A stretch of DNA of 64,000 nt from Merdimonas faecis (GCF_001754075.1 NZ_MIEH01000010.1:62001-126000), one strand, 5' to 3'. Positions 33,434-44,316 are shown, counted from the stretch's first letter. Program-made: numbers and translations. The notes: a model not told the origin generated them from the letters alone.

Positions 33434-34579
33434 ATGAAATTTTTCCATTTGTCGGATCTTCATATTGGAAAACAGCTGCATCATTACAGCCTGAGAGAGG
33501 ACCAGAGGGAGATTCTTGGCCAGGTGACAGAGTATGCCAGACAGCTGCATCCGGATGTGATCTTAATTGCCGGGGATGTGTATGATAAATCTGTGCCTTC
33601 AGCAGAGGCCGTCCGTTTGTGGGACGAATTTCTGACCGGACTTTCTGTGATCAGCCCCAGGATTCCGATTCTGATTATCAGCGGGAACCATGATTCGGCA
33701 GAGAGGCTTCAGTATGCATCAGCTCTTCTTAAGGGGCAAAAGATCTATCTGGCAGGAGAAGTGACAGAGCAGGGAATGACCAGGGTGACACTGACAGACG
33801 AGTATGGAGACGTCACATTTTATCTTCTTCCGTTTATCAAACCGTCCCATGTGCGGCACCTGTTCCCCGGGGAAGAACCGGAGACGTACACGGAAGCGGT
33901 GGAGAAATTAATTCGTAATCAAAATATTGATTTTATAAATAAAAGAAATGTATTGATTTCGCATCAGTTTTACCGGGGGATTTCGGATCCTGAGACCTGC
34001 GATTCGGAAATATTTTCTGTAGGGGGACTGGATCAGGTGGATGCTTCTGTGATACGGAAATTCGACTATGCGGCGCTGGGTCATCTGCACGGGGCACAGA
34101 GTGTCGGGGAGGAGAAAATCCGTTACTGTGGGACGCTGCTGAAATATTCTGTAAGTGAAGCGTCTCATCAAAAGGCGCTCCATCTGGTGACGCTTGGAGA
34201 GAAAGGAGATCCTCTTAAGATTGAGAAGCTTACGCTTCATCCACTGCGTGAGGTCCGGAAAAAGAAAGGAACACTCTCAGAACTTCTGGCAGAGGTTTCG
34301 CCTGATGAACGGAATGATTTTATCAGTATCACACTGACTGATGAAGAAGAATTGTACAAGCCAAGAGAGCAGCTGGATCAGGTCTATTCTCATATTCTGG
34401 AGATGAGGATTGAAAATACCAGGACCAGGCGGAAGCTTGAGGAACTGGATGAGACAGTGAAGATTCAAAGTCCGGCGGAGGCCTTTGGAGAATTTTACCA
34501 GAAAATGCAGGGAACCAGAATGAGCGAAGAGGAAGAACGGTTCATGGATGAAATATTCGAACAGGTGAAGGGAGAGTAG
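33434..34579 (+). CDS. sbcD: Nuclease SbcCD subunit D
   Basis: Mre11-type Mn2+-dependent nuclease subunit (381 aa) that opens hairpins and processes DNA ends with SbcC. Metal-binding motifs appear in order: HLSDLHIGK (residue 5), IAGDVYDKS, ISGNHDSAERL, ISHQFYRG and ALGHLHGAQ. The C-terminal cap domain and helices that bind SbcC follow. AAAGGAATG precedes the ATG. sbcC starts 4 nt after the stop. Confidence 0.95.
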   Translation: MKFFHLSDLHIGKQLHHYSLREDQREILGQVTEYARQLHPDVILIAGDVYDKSVPSAEAVRLWDEFLTGLSVISPRIPILIISGNHDSAERLQYASALLKGQKIYLAGEVTEQGMTRVTLTDEYGDVTFYLLPFIKPSHVRHLFPGEEPETYTEAVEKLIRNQNIDFINKRNVLISHQFYRGISDPETCDSEIFSVGGLDQVDASVIRKFDYAALGHLHGAQSVGEEKIRYCGTLLKYSVSEASHQKALHLVTLGEKGDPLKIEKLTLHPLREVRKKKGTLSELLAEVSPDERNDFISITLTDEEELYKPREQLDQVYSHILEMRIENTRTRRKLEELDETVKIQSPAEAFGEFYQKMQGTRMSEEEERFMDEIFEQVKGE

Positions 34580-34583
34580 GCGC

Positions 34584-37500
34584 ATGAGGCCAATACGATT
34601 AGAAATGTCTGCCTTTGGATCCTATGCGGGCAGGACAGTGATTGACTTTTCAAATATATCGGGAGGCCTCTTCCTGGTGACGGGAGACACCGGAGCGGGA
34701 AAGACCACCATTTTTGATGCGATCACGTATGCGCTCTATGACCGTACCAGCGGCGGAAGAAGAGACGGAAATATGATGCGGAGCCAGTATGCGAAGGAAG
34801 GGGCGGACACCTATGTAGAGTATACCTTTTCCTATCAGGACCAGGTCTTTCAGATACGGAGAAATCCGGAATATCTCCGGGCGGGAAAGCGCCGGGGAAA
34901 AGACGGGGAGGTACGCATGGTCAGGGAAGCCGCTAAGGTGGAACTTATCATGCCTGACGGACAGGTATTCCGCGGGAAAAAACGGGAAACCGATCAGAAG
35001 ATCATAGAGATCATGGGACTGACTGCAGAGCAGTTTACCCAGACAGCCATGATCGCCCAGGGAGATTTCTTAAAGCTTCTGCTGGCAGAATCCAGAGAGC
35101 GGAAGAAAATCTTTTCCAGGATTTTTCAAACGGAAGTCTGCAGCAGAGTCCAGGAAGAACTGAAAAAGCGTGCAGGAGAGTTGGCTGCCAGACTGGAAGA
35201 AAATCAAATAAATGTAAAAACCGAGCTGGAACGTGTGGAAAATACATTCCATGCTATGGAAAGATGGCAGGAGTTAAAAGAGAGTGAGATGCCTTCTTAT
35301 CAGGAGATCTTCCAGATCCTTGAGGAAATCATCACCGAAGGAGAGACAAAAGAAAAGGAGATTTCCGGACAGAGTGATAAGCTTCAGAAGAGGATCCGGG
35401 AACTAACAGAAAAGAAGGAGAAGGGAGAAACCTGGCAGAGGTTAATAGAATCGCTGGAGAGGGAAACGAAAAGGAGAGAGGCGCTGGCAGAAAAGGAAGA
35501 GATTTATCAAAATCTTGAGCGGAAGCTGGATCTTGGAAAGAGGGCAGAACAGGCGGCACGGGCAGAGCAGCTGTTTGAACAGATAAAAGCAATCTGTGAA
35601 AAGAACAAGGCAGAGCTCCAGGAGGTAAAAAGAAAGCTTGCAGAGACAGAAGAAGCGGGAAAAGAAGCGAAAAAAGGCTATCAGGAGGCAGAACTGGAGA
35701 AGAAAAGAATAGAAGAGGCATATGGAGAAAAGATTATCTTCCTGAGAAATGCCCTTCCGATCTATAGCGAGGTTGCAAAACTAAGAGAAGAGGAAAAAAA
35801 GACTGAGCAAAAAATCCGGGAGAAGGAGCGAAAGGAGAAGGAGCTGGAAGAAAGAAAAAAGCAGGTTGCAGTGCAGAAGGAAGAAGCCATCCGGATCCGG
35901 GAGACCTGTAATGATGCAAAAAGCCGGCTGGATATTCTGTCTTATCAGAAGAAAGAACTGGACAATCGGCGGCGGCAGCTGGAGGCACTGCTGAAGCGGC
36001 AAAGGGAACTGGAGGAAAAAGAAAAGGACTGTGCAGAAAGCAGAAGGATACTGGAGCAGAAAAAAGAAGTATATCTGAGCTGCCATAGAATATACGAGAA
36101 AAAGTACCAGGCATTTTTGGACGGGCAGGCCGGGATTTTGGCCCAGAAGCTGGAAGAAGGAATTCCCTGTCCGGTTTGCGGGGCTCTCAAACATCCGTCT
36201 CCATCTCTTTTGCCGGAAGAACTTCCGACAGAGGCGGAAGTGAAGGAGGCAAAAAAGCTTAGGGACGACGCAGAAGAAATCCGCAATCAATGTGCACAAA
36301 GCTATCAACAGGCAGCCTCCGGTTACCAGACACTTCTTTTGGTTTTCCGGGAGGAATTTGACAAATTGTTTCCGGAGGAAACCGGGGAGGAAAAATCTGT
36401 AATAAAGAGCGGGATAGAAGAATCCTGCCAGAGAGACAAAGAGCTGAATCAGAAGATGAAACGTGCGGACGATGACCTGAAGCAGTATGAGAAGGCACGG
36501 GAAACCGAGGAAAAGCTCCGGCATATTGAGGAGCAGATGAGAGCAGACGAAGAGCGGCTTAAGGAGGAAAAGGAGCAGCTGCTGCTGGAGAGAAAAGAGG
36601 CGGAGACGGCGATCCGTACCAGGAGCCGTGAACTTCCGGAGACAGACGAAAGGGAAGCGAAGGAACAGCTTAAACATATGGAAGACTCGGTAAAGCTTGC
36701 CGGAGACAAATGGCGGAAGGCAGAGGAGGAATATCGAAGGCTGGCTGAAAACTGGAACCATCTCAGGGGCCAGGAGGCGCGTATGCAGGATACCTGGGAA
36801 CAGAATCGGGCAGACAGGAAACAACGGCAGGAAGAATACCGTCAGACCATTGCGGAACAAGGGTTTCAGGATGAAGCCTCCTACCGGGGAGCAGTGATGA
36901 TGCCGTCAGAGATCAAAGAAAAGGAGCAGCAGCTGATGGCCTACCGGGAATCCTTAAAAGAAGCGGCAGGAAGAATTGCAAGCCTTGAGGAACAGCTGAA
37001 GGGAAAGAATCCGGTAGATCTGAAAGTCATTGCAGAAGAGATGGAAGAAGCAAGGCTGGAGTATGAAAAGACGAGAGAGTCTGAGCTTCAGACCTACGGA
37101 ATGAATCAGAAAAACCGGGAAGTGCTGGAATCGCTAAAACGACGCGAACAGCTGGATGGAGATCTGAGGAAAGAGTATGAGAAGGTCAGCAGGCTAAGTA
37201 AAACCGCAAATGGCACCTTAAGCGGATCTGTAAAACTGGATTTCGAAACCTTTGTCCAGAGACAGTATTTCCGACAGATCATACAGGCGGCAAACCAGCG
37301 TCTGGTCCGTATGACCTCCGGAGAATTTCTTCTTCAGTGCAGAGATATCGAACATCTGGGGAGCCAGGGACAGGCAGGACTGGATCTGGATATCTATCAT
37401 ATGGCAAGCGATTCGGTGCGTGATGTGCGGACGTTATCAGGGGGAGAATCCTTTATGGCATCTCTTGCCATGGCGCTGGGGCTTTCCGATATTGTCCAGA

Positions 37501-37727
37501 ACACAGCAGGTGCCGTCAGGATTGAAACGATGTTCGTGGATGAAGGGTTCGGTTCGCTGGATGATGAGGCCAGAGAGCAGGCGATCCGGGTGCTGACAGA
37601 ACTTGCAGGCGAACGGCGCCTGGTGGGTATCATTTCTCATGTTAATGAACTGAAGGAGCAGATTGACAGAAAGCTTGTCATCACGAAGACGGAGCATGGG
37701 AGCAAGGCTGCATGGAGCATGGATTAA
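34584..37727 (+). CDS. sbcC: Nuclease SbcCD subunit C
   Basis: Rad50-type SMC-like ATPase (1047 aa). Walker A GDTGAGKTT is near residue 32, then a long Glu/Lys-rich coiled coil. The zinc-hook CPVCG is at about residue 529, in the middle of the coil. The C-terminal half ends with the ABC signature LSGGESFMASLAMAL and Walker B MFVDEGFGSLD. With SbcD it cuts hairpins and protein-blocked ends. The very acidic and basic coil produces long open frames on the opposite strand, which are not genes. Confidence 0.95.
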   Translation: MRPIRLEMSAFGSYAGRTVIDFSNISGGLFLVTGDTGAGKTTIFDAITYALYDRTSGGRRDGNMMRSQYAKEGADTYVEYTFSYQDQVFQIRRNPEYLRAGKRRGKDGEVRMVREAAKVELIMPDGQVFRGKKRETDQKIIEIMGLTAEQFTQTAMIAQGDFLKLLLAESRERKKIFSRIFQTEVCSRVQEELKKRAGELAARLEENQINVKTELERVENTFHAMERWQELKESEMPSYQEIFQILEEIITEGETKEKEISGQSDKLQKRIRELTEKKEKGETWQRLIESLERETKRREALAEKEEIYQNLERKLDLGKRAEQAARAEQLFEQIKAICEKNKAELQEVKRKLAETEEAGKEAKKGYQEAELEKKRIEEAYGEKIIFLRNALPIYSEVAKLREEEKKTEQKIREKERKEKELEERKKQVAVQKEEAIRIRETCNDAKSRLDILSYQKKELDNRRRQLEALLKRQRELEEKEKDCAESRRILEQKKEVYLSCHRIYEKKYQAFLDGQAGILAQKLEEGIPCPVCGALKHPSPSLLPEELPTEAEVKEAKKLRDDAEEIRNQCAQSYQQAASGYQTLLLVFREEFDKLFPEETGEEKSVIKSGIEESCQRDKELNQKMKRADDDLKQYEKARETEEKLRHIEEQMRADEERLKEEKEQLLLERKEAETAIRTRSRELPETDEREAKEQLKHMEDSVKLAGDKWRKAEEEYRRLAENWNHLRGQEARMQDTWEQNRADRKQRQEEYRQTIAEQGFQDEASYRGAVMMPSEIKEKEQQLMAYRESLKEAAGRIASLEEQLKGKNPVDLKVIAEEMEEARLEYEKTRESELQTYGMNQKNREVLESLKRREQLDGDLRKEYEKVSRLSKTANGTLSGSVKLDFETFVQRQYFRQIIQAANQRLVRMTSGEFLLQCRDIEHLGSQGQAGLDLDIYHMASDSVRDVRTLSGGESFMASLAMALGLSDIVQNTAGAVRIETMFVDEGFGSLDDEAREQAIRVLTELAGERRLVGIISHVNELKEQIDRKLVITKTEHGSKAAWSMD

Positions 37728-37777
37728 AGTTAAGAGAATAGACATGAAACTTTTCATATATATAGGAGGAAGCAGAC

Positions 37778-38911
37778 ATGAAATACGATTATCTCATCGT
37801 TGGAGCGGGACTGTTTGGTGCTATTTTTGCACATGAAGCAAAGAAGGCAGGGAAAAAGGTGCTGGTCATTGACCGGCGTGACCATATTGGAGGAAATATT
37901 TATACAAAAGAAGTAGAGGGCATCCAGGTACACCAGTACGGGGCACATATTTTCCACACCTCAGACAAGGAGGTCTGGGATTATATCCAGCAATTTGCCG
38001 AATTTAACCGCTATACCAACAGCCCGGTGGCCAGATATAAAGATGAACTTTATAACCTGCCTTTCAATATGAATACGTTCAGTAAGATGTGGGGCGTCAG
38101 GACTCCGGCAGAAGCAAAGGAGATCATTCAAAGACAGATTAAGGAGGCCGGTATCACGGAACCAAAGAATCTGGAGGAGCAGGCGATTTCCCTGGTAGGG
38201 AAAGATATTTATGAAAAGCTGGTCAAGGGTTATACAGAGAAGCAGTGGGGAAGACGCGCCACAGAGCTTCCCAGCTTTATTATCCGCAGGCTTCCGGTGC
38301 GCTATGTCTATGACAATAATTACTTTAATGACAAGTATCAGGGAATCCCTGTCGGCGGTTATACGAAGATCATCGAGCGCATGCTGGAAGGAACTGAGGT
38401 GAGGCTTATGACAGATTTCTTTGCGGACCGGGAAATCCTTGCGAAAGAGGCGGAAAACATCGTATTTACCGGCATGATCGACGCTTACTATGATTACTGC
38501 TTTGGAGAACTGGAATACCGGAGCCTCCGGTTTGAGACGGAGGTCCTGAATATGGAGAACTACCAGGGAAATGCGGTGGTCAACTATACAGAATATGAGG
38601 TGCCTTATACGAGAATCATCGAACATAAGCATTTTGAATATGGATGCCAGGGCGGATACGGCGGCGATGGATCGGGAGTTTCCGACAAGACTGTGATCAC
38701 CCGGGAGTACCCGGCCGCCTGGAGCAGAGGAGAAGAACCCTATTATCCCATGAACGACGAGAAGAATAACGCACTGTATGCAAGGTACCGCGAGCTGGCT
38801 GACCAGGAAGAATATGTGATCTTTGGAGGACGCCTGGGAATGTATCGATATTATGACATGCATCAGGTGGTAAAAGAAGCGCTGGAATGTGTAAGAAGAA
38901 GCCTTTCATAA
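37778..38911 (+). CDS. glf: UDP-galactopyranose mutase Glf
   Basis: Flavoenzyme (377 aa) interconverting UDP-galactopyranose and UDP-galactofuranose. The FAD-binding N-terminus is LIVGAGLFGAIFAHEA followed by VIDRRDHIGGNIYT and VHQYGAHIFHTS; KGYTEKQWGR, RLPVRYVYDNNYFNDKYQGIP and IFGGRLGMYRYYDMHQV are conserved active-site blocks. AGGAGGAAG lies before the ATG. It stands alone, without other cell-surface polysaccharide genes, and supplies galactofuranose for surface glycans encoded elsewhere. Confidence 0.95.
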   Translation: MKYDYLIVGAGLFGAIFAHEAKKAGKKVLVIDRRDHIGGNIYTKEVEGIQVHQYGAHIFHTSDKEVWDYIQQFAEFNRYTNSPVARYKDELYNLPFNMNTFSKMWGVRTPAEAKEIIQRQIKEAGITEPKNLEEQAISLVGKDIYEKLVKGYTEKQWGRRATELPSFIIRRLPVRYVYDNNYFNDKYQGIPVGGYTKIIERMLEGTEVRLMTDFFADREILAKEAENIVFTGMIDAYYDYCFGELEYRSLRFETEVLNMENYQGNAVVNYTEYEVPYTRIIEHKHFEYGCQGGYGGDGSGVSDKTVITREYPAAWSRGEEPYYPMNDEKNNALYARYRELADQEEYVIFGGRLGMYRYYDMHQVVKEALECVRRSLS

Positions 38912-38929
38912 AAATAGAAATAATGGAAA

Positions 38930-38971
38930 AGCCGCAGGATTCCAAATAACGAACCTGCGGCTGTCTTTTTA
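38930..38971. terminator. Bidirectional terminator between glf and pyrG
   Basis: AGCCGCAGG (38930-38938) and CCTGCGGCT (38954-38962) form a 9-bp stem; TTTTT follows on the plus strand and TTTTCC on the minus strand. It separates two convergent genes; the plus-strand T-run overlaps the pyrG stop. Confidence 0.85.
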
Positions 38972-40585
38972 TTTATGATTCTGGTTTTGATACTCCAGGG
39001 AGGCCTCAATAAACCCGCGGAACAGAGGATGCGGGCGGTTAGGTCTGGATTTCAGTTCCGGATGGGCCTGGGTAGCAAGGAACCAGGGGTGTTCCGGAAT
39101 CTCGATCATTTCCACGATCCGTCCATCCGGGGACAGGCCGGAGAGTTTCATGCCATGTTCTGTTAAGGCATCCCGATAGTCATTGTTGACTTCATAGCGG
39201 TGGCGGTGGCGTTCACTGATCTGATCCGTGCCATACAGCTGATAGGCTTTGGAATCCTTGTCCAGAACACAAGGATAGGCTCCAAGCCGCAGAGTTCCTC
39301 CGATATCTTCTACGCCGATTTGATCCGGCATGATATGGATCACCGGATGGGTAGTATCTGGCTTCAGCTCCGCACTGTGGGCATCGTTATAGCCCAGTAC
39401 GTCTCTTGCAAACTCTACGATGGCAAGCTGCATACCAAGGCATAATCCCAGGAAGGGAACCTGGTGGGTGCGGGCGTATCTGATAGCCTCGATCTTGCCT
39501 TCAATACCCCGGAGTCCGAAACCTCCGGGAACCAGGATACCGCTGACATCGCCCAGAAGATCATCTACGTTTTCTGCAGTGACGGTCTCCGAATCCACCC
39601 ACTTGATATTTACGGTGGCCCGGCTGAAGATACCGCCGTGCTTCAGGGCTTCCACCACGCTGATATAGGCGTCGTGGAGCTGGATATATTTTCCGACCAG
39701 GGCAACGGTAACCTCAGTGTTGGGATGCTTCAGGTAATCGACCATTTCTGTCCAGTCCTTCAGGTCCGGATCCGGGCAGGGCAGGTTCAGACATTCACAT
39801 ACCACGCCTGCCAGATTTTCCTTTTCCATGGCCAGCGGAGCTTCATATAAATATTCTACATCCAGATTCTGCAAGACATGATTTGAAGGTACGTTGCAGA
39901 ACAGGGCAATCTTGTCCTTAATGCCGATATCCAGAGGATATTCGGAGCGGCAGACCAGGATGTCCGGCTGAATCCCCATTCCCTGCAGGTCTTTGACACT
40001 GGCCTGGGTGGGTTTGGTCTTCATTTCCTGGGAAGCCCGAAGATAAGGGATCAGGGTTACGTGGATCAGTACCACATTTTCCCGGCCTTTTTCATGCTGG
40101 AACTGCCGGATTGCCTCCAGGAAGGGCTGGCTTTCAATATCGCCTACTGTGCCGCCCACCTCGATGATGGCAATTTCTGTATCTTTGGCAGCGGGATTGC
40201 GGTAAAAACGGCTCTTGATCTCGTTGGTGATGTGTGGAATCACCTGAACGGTTCCTCCGCCAAAATCTCCCCGGCGCTCCTTCTGTAAAACAGACCAGTA
40301 AATCTTTCCTGTGGTGACATTAGAATTTTTGCTGAGACTTTCGTCGATAAATCTTTCATAATGTCCCAGATCCAGGTCTGTTTCAGCGCCATCGTCTGTT
40401 ACGAAAACCTCTCCGTGCTGTACCGGATTCATAGTGCCCGGGTCGATGTTGATGTAAGGGTCAAATTTCTGCATGGTCACGGTATATCCGCGGGCCTTCA
40501 GGAGTCTTCCTAGAGATGCGGCGGTAATGCCTTTCCCGAGACCGGAAACGACACCGCCTGTAACAAACACATATTTTACTGCCAT
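38969..40585 (-). CDS. pyrG: CTP synthase PyrG
   Basis: Makes CTP from UTP, ATP and glutamine (538 aa). The synthetase domain starts [20 protein letters not shown] and includes the [27 protein letters not shown]-type substrate block. The C-terminal class I amidotransferase has the nucleophile in [11 protein letters not shown] (Cys near 380) and the His-Glu pair in [13 protein letters not shown]. Start follows AAGGAGG. No attenuator-like G-run leader stands out in front of it. Confidence 0.96.
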   Translation of the reverse strand: MAVKYVFVTGGVVSGLGKGITAASLGRLLKARGYTVTMQKFDPYINIDPGTMNPVQHGEVFVTDDGAETDLDLGHYERFIDESLSKNSNVTTGKIYWSVLQKERRGDFGGGTVQVIPHITNEIKSRFYRNPAAKDTEIAIIEVGGTVGDIESQPFLEAIRQFQHEKGRENVVLIHVTLIPYLRASQEMKTKPTQASVKDLQGMGIQPDILVCRSEYPLDIGIKDKIALFCNVPSNHVLQNLDVEYLYEAPLAMEKENLAGVVCECLNLPCPDPDLKDWTEMVDYLKHPNTEVTVALVGKYIQLHDAYISVVEALKHGGIFSRATVNIKWVDSETVTAENVDDLLGDVSGILVPGGFGLRGIEGKIEAIRYARTHQVPFLGLCLGMQLAIVEFARDVLGYNDAHSAELKPDTTHPVIHIMPDQIGVEDIGGTLRLGAYPCVLDKDSKAYQLYGTDQISERHRHRYEVNNDYRDALTEHGMKLSGLSPDGRIVEMIEIPEHPWFLATQAHPELKSRPNRPHPLFRGFIEASLEYQNQNHK

Positions 40586-40630
40586 AGTTCCCTCCTTTAG
40601 TGAATTCTCGATTAAAAAAATACTTTTCGA

Positions 40631-42124
40631 TTATACACCGGTTTTCTTGAAAAATACAGAGTTATTTTCATATTTTGCCTCAAAAGTTGCCTGGATGGAG
40701 AGCTTGCGGAACTGTTTCATATCAACAGAACCGACCATAACGGAGGTGTGGGCCTGACAGCCGGCAAGTTTTGGAAGCTGGTCTAAGGCCCGCTGTGCGT
40801 TTGGATTGGTTGCTGCGCTCACGGACAGGGCGATCAGGACCTCGTCTGTGTGAAGTCTGGGGTTGCGGCTGCCTAAGTATTTGGTCTTCAGCTTCTGGAT
40901 TGGTTCAATGGCCTCCGGCGAGATCACATGGCAGTCGTGCTCAATGCCGGCCAGCTCCTTTAATGCATTAAGAAGAAGTGCCGCGCAGGCGCCCAGAAGA
41001 TGGGAGGTCTTTCCGGTTACCATCCGCCCGTCTGCAAGCTGCAGGGCGGCAGCAGGCCCGCCAGTCTCTTCCGCGCGCTTTAGGGCCGCGTCTACGACCG
41101 GACGGTCATGCACCGTGATACCGGCCTGATTCATCAGCATTTCAATTTTGTAGACCTCATCATCGGAGCAGGCGCCGATCAGAAGGCGGCGCAGGGAGTC
41201 GTAGTACCGGCGGATGATCTCCTGCTTGGAAGCATCTCTACAGGCTTCATCGTCACAGATACAGTTTCCGGCCATATTTACACCCATGTCAGTAGGGGAT
41301 TTATACGGGCTGGTGCCGTAAATCTGCTGGAACATGGCATTCAGGACCGGGAATATCTCGACATCCCGGTTATAGTTTACGGTGGATTCCCCATAAGCTT
41401 CCAGATGGAAGGGGTCTATCATATTAATATCATTTAAGTCTGCCGTAGCTGCCTCATAGGCAAGGTTGACCGGATGCTTCAGTGGGAGATTCCAGATAGG
41501 GAAGGTCTCAAATTTGGCATAGCCGGCGCGGATGCCCCGTTTGTGCTCATGATACAGCTGAGAGAGGCAGACGGCCATTTTTCCGCTTCCAGGTCCCGGG
41601 GCAGTGACAACCACCAGTGGTCTAGAGGTCTTGATGTATTCATTTTTTCCGTAACCTTCATCGCTGACGATGAGAGGCACATTTGCTGGATATCCGGGGA
41701 TCACATAATGCCGGTAGACCTTGATGCCCAGCTTCTTCAGACGGTTCCGGAATAAAGAAGCGCTTTCCTGCCCGGCATATTTGGTGATGACAACGCTTCC
41801 TACGAAAAGGCCGTGTTCCCGGTAGACGCTGATCAGGCGCATCACGTCCGAATCATAGGTGATGCCAAGATCCCCGCGGATTTTGTTTTTTTCAATATCC
41901 TCGGCGCTGATGACAATGATGACCTCCGCCTGGTCAGAAAGCTGCTTTAACATGCGCAGTTTGCTGTCCGGCTGAAATCCGGGAAGAACGCGGGAAGCAT
42001 GGTAGTCGTCAAACAGCTTTCCGCCAAACTCCAGATAAAGCTTGTTATCAAATTTGCCGATTCGTTCCCTGATATGGGAAGACTGGGTATTCAGGTACTT
42101 TTCGTTGTCAAATCCTATTTTCAT
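40631..42124 (-). CDS. DUF1846 domain-containing protein
   Basis: Cytoplasmic protein of 497 aa, the normal length of the DUF1846 family, whose function is unknown. Recognisable family blocks are the start IGFDNEKYLNTQSSHIRERI, the region APGPGSGKMAVCLSQLYHE which resembles a P-loop (about residues 174-190), and GVNMAGNCICDDEACRDASKQEI. It is single-gene, divergent from ftsH, with a predicted promoter at 42171-42199. Confidence 0.87.
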   Translation of the reverse strand: MKIGFDNEKYLNTQSSHIRERIGKFDNKLYLEFGGKLFDDYHASRVLPGFQPDSKLRMLKQLSDQAEVIIVISAEDIEKNKIRGDLGITYDSDVMRLISVYREHGLFVGSVVITKYAGQESASLFRNRLKKLGIKVYRHYVIPGYPANVPLIVSDEGYGKNEYIKTSRPLVVVTAPGPGSGKMAVCLSQLYHEHKRGIRAGYAKFETFPIWNLPLKHPVNLAYEAATADLNDINMIDPFHLEAYGESTVNYNRDVEIFPVLNAMFQQIYGTSPYKSPTDMGVNMAGNCICDDEACRDASKQEIIRRYYDSLRRLLIGACSDDEVYKIEMLMNQAGITVHDRPVVDAALKRAEETGGPAAALQLADGRMVTGKTSHLLGACAALLLNALKELAGIEHDCHVISPEAIEPIQKLKTKYLGSRNPRLHTDEVLIALSVSAATNPNAQRALDQLPKLAGCQAHTSVMVGSVDMKQFRKLSIQATFEAKYENNSVFFKKTGV

Positions 42125-42170
42125 ATGTACTCATTCCTCTACTACTATATATGGTGGTTTATTTTTACTT

Positions 42171-42199
42171 ACTATGAAGTATAAGCATTAATATATCAA
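42171..42199 (-). promoter_or_regulatory. Predicted promoter of the DUF1846 gene
   Basis: On the minus strand TTGATA (42199-42194), 17-bp spacer, CATAGT (42176-42171), about 47 nt before the start codon. Confidence 0.5.
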
Positions 42200-42247
42200 G
42201 TATACTACAAGATATGGTGAGTTTACAATCTTTTCATAATGTTTTTA

Positions 42248-42276
42248 TTGATTTCCAGAAGGGCTGTCCTTATAAT
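42248..42276 (+). promoter_or_regulatory. Predicted sigma-A promoter of ftsH
   Basis: TTGATT (42248-42253), 17-bp spacer, TATAAT (42271-42276). The ATG follows 25 nt later after an AGGAGGA site. Confidence 0.7.
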
Positions 42277-42301
42277 GGAAGAGTAATACAGGAGGATAAA
42301 A

Positions 42302-44305
42302 ATGGACAACCAGAATAAAAATCAAAATAATAAAAATAACAGGCAGGGCCTGTCGTTTATTCTTATAGTAACGCTGGTTACCACTCTTTTGGTCATGGCG
42401 CTTTATCAGTTCCAGGGTGCTGGTTCAGATCAGGAAATCAGTTATAATGAATTTCTGAAAATGGTGGATGACGGAGACGTGGAAAAAGTCGTGATCCAGA
42501 GTAATCAGATCGTGATCACCGCAAAACCGGAGGACGGAGAACGGGTCGGAAGAGAGTATTATACCGGTCTGGTACAGGATGATACCCTGTCTGAACGTTT
42601 GTATGATGCGGGGGTTGACTATGAGCAGGAGATTCCGGATACGACTTCGGCAATTGTGATCCAGCTTCTTGCAACCTTCCTGCCAATCGCACTTTTGGTA
42701 GGAATGATCGTCTGGATGACCAGGCGGATGAGCAAGGGCGGCGGCATGATGGGAATCGGCAAGAGCAATGCCAAGATGTATGTGGAAAAGCAGACCGGCG
42801 TGACGTTCCGGGATGTGGCCGGACAGGATGAGGCCAAGGAATCCCTGCAGGAGGTAGTAGATTTTCTCCATAATCCGGGGAAATACACCAGTGTAGGAGC
42901 AAAGCTGCCGAAGGGCGCGCTTCTTGTGGGACCTCCGGGAACTGGTAAGACTTTGCTTGCGAAGGCGGTAGCCGGGGAGGCAAATGTGCCGTTCTTCTCC
43001 TTAAGTGGTTCCGCATTTGTGGAAATGTATGTAGGTGTGGGAGCCTCCCGTGTGCGCGACCTGTTCAAGCAGGCACAGCAGATGGCTCCGTGTATTATAT
43101 TTATTGATGAGATCGATGCGATCGGAAAGAGCCGTGATAATCAGCTGGGCAGCAACGATGAAAGAGAACAGACGCTGAACCAGCTGCTGGCAGAGATGGA
43201 TGGTTTTGAGAGCAACAAAGGTCTGGTGCTTCTGGCGGCTACCAACCGTCCGGAGATCCTGGATCCGGCGCTTTTAAGACCGGGACGGTTTGACCGCCGG
43301 ATCATTGTAGAAAAGCCGGACCTGAAAGGAAGGATCGATGTCCTGAAGGTACATTCCAAGGATGTGCGGATGGACGAAACCGTAAATCTGGAAGAGATTG
43401 CACTTGCAACTTCCGGAGCAGTAGGATCCGATCTTGCAAATATGATCAACGAAGCGGCGATCAATGCAGTAAAGCATGGAAGAAATGCTGTATGCCAGGC
43501 CGATCTTTTTGAGGCGGTAGAGGTCGTCTTAGTCGGAAAAGAAAAGAAAGACCGGATCATGAGCCAGGAAGAGAGAAGGATCGTCTCTTATCATGAGGTC
43601 GGTCACGCATTAGTAAGCGCGCTGCAAAAAGATGCAGAACCGGTACAGAAGATCACCATTGTTCCAAGGACCATGGGAGCGCTTGGCTATGTGATGCAGA
43701 CACCGGAGGAAGAGAAGTTCCTGAACACGAAGAAAGAGCTGGAAGCTATGCTGGTAGGTATGCTGGCAGGCCGTGCGGCAGAGGAAATCGTGTTTGATAC
43801 GGTTACCACCGGCGCGGCAAATGATATTGAGAAAGCCACCAGCATCGCCCGCGCGATGATCACCCAGTATGGTATGAGTGAGAAGTTCGGTCTGATCGGT
43901 CTGGAGTCCATCCAGAATCGTTACCTGGACGGACGTCCGGTCAGCAACTGCGGACAGGAGACTGCATCTGAAATTGACCATGAGGTCATGAAGATCCTGA
44001 AATCTTCCTATGAGGAAGCAAAACGTCTGCTCAGCGAACACAGAAGTTCGCTGGATAAGATCGCAGCTTTTCTGATCGAGAAAGAGACCATCACCGGAAA
44101 AGAGTTTATGCAAATCTTTTACGAGGTAGAAGGAATAGATCCGGAGACTAAGGAAAAGAAGAAGGAAGAACGGATCGCAATGAACCCGGTAGAAGGCATT
44201 GAAGAAAGCAGCCAGGAAGAAAAGGCGGAAGAAGCTGACGTGCAGGAAACCGTGGCGGAAGCTTCGGATGATGTTCAGACAGAAAATAATATGATAGAGG
44301 GTTAA
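42302..44305 (+). CDS. ftsH: ATP-dependent zinc metalloprotease FtsH
   Basis: Membrane-bound AAA+ protease (667 aa) that removes misfolded membrane proteins and specific regulators. Two helices (about residues 18-38 and 115-137) flank an extracytoplasmic loop. The AAA domain has GPPGTGKT (about 205), IIFIDEIDAIGKSRD and the pore motif region FVEMYVGVGASRVRD. The protease site is HEVGH (about 430), with the third ligand in TGAANDIEKATSIARAM. The C-terminal 60 residues are Glu-rich. Monocistronic with a strong terminator. Confidence 0.96.
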   Translation: MDNQNKNQNNKNNRQGLSFILIVTLVTTLLVMALYQFQGAGSDQEISYNEFLKMVDDGDVEKVVIQSNQIVITAKPEDGERVGREYYTGLVQDDTLSERLYDAGVDYEQEIPDTTSAIVIQLLATFLPIALLVGMIVWMTRRMSKGGGMMGIGKSNAKMYVEKQTGVTFRDVAGQDEAKESLQEVVDFLHNPGKYTSVGAKLPKGALLVGPPGTGKTLLAKAVAGEANVPFFSLSGSAFVEMYVGVGASRVRDLFKQAQQMAPCIIFIDEIDAIGKSRDNQLGSNDEREQTLNQLLAEMDGFESNKGLVLLAATNRPEILDPALLRPGRFDRRIIVEKPDLKGRIDVLKVHSKDVRMDETVNLEEIALATSGAVGSDLANMINEAAINAVKHGRNAVCQADLFEAVEVVLVGKEKKDRIMSQEERRIVSYHEVGHALVSALQKDAEPVQKITIVPRTMGALGYVMQTPEEEKFLNTKKELEAMLVGMLAGRAAEEIVFDTVTTGAANDIEKATSIARAMITQYGMSEKFGLIGLESIQNRYLDGRPVSNCGQETASEIDHEVMKILKSSYEEAKRLLSEHRSSLDKIAAFLIEKETITGKEFMQIFYEVEGIDPETKEKKKEERIAMNPVEGIEESSQEEKAEEADVQETVAEASDDVQTENNMIEG

Positions 44306-44316
44306 TTATTTGTGAA

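Noticed and set aside
35781-36860. 359-codon open frame antisense to sbcC
   Set aside because: It arises from Glu/Lys-rich coiled-coil codons of SbcC; composition (Phe, Leu, Ser) is typical of antisense shadows.
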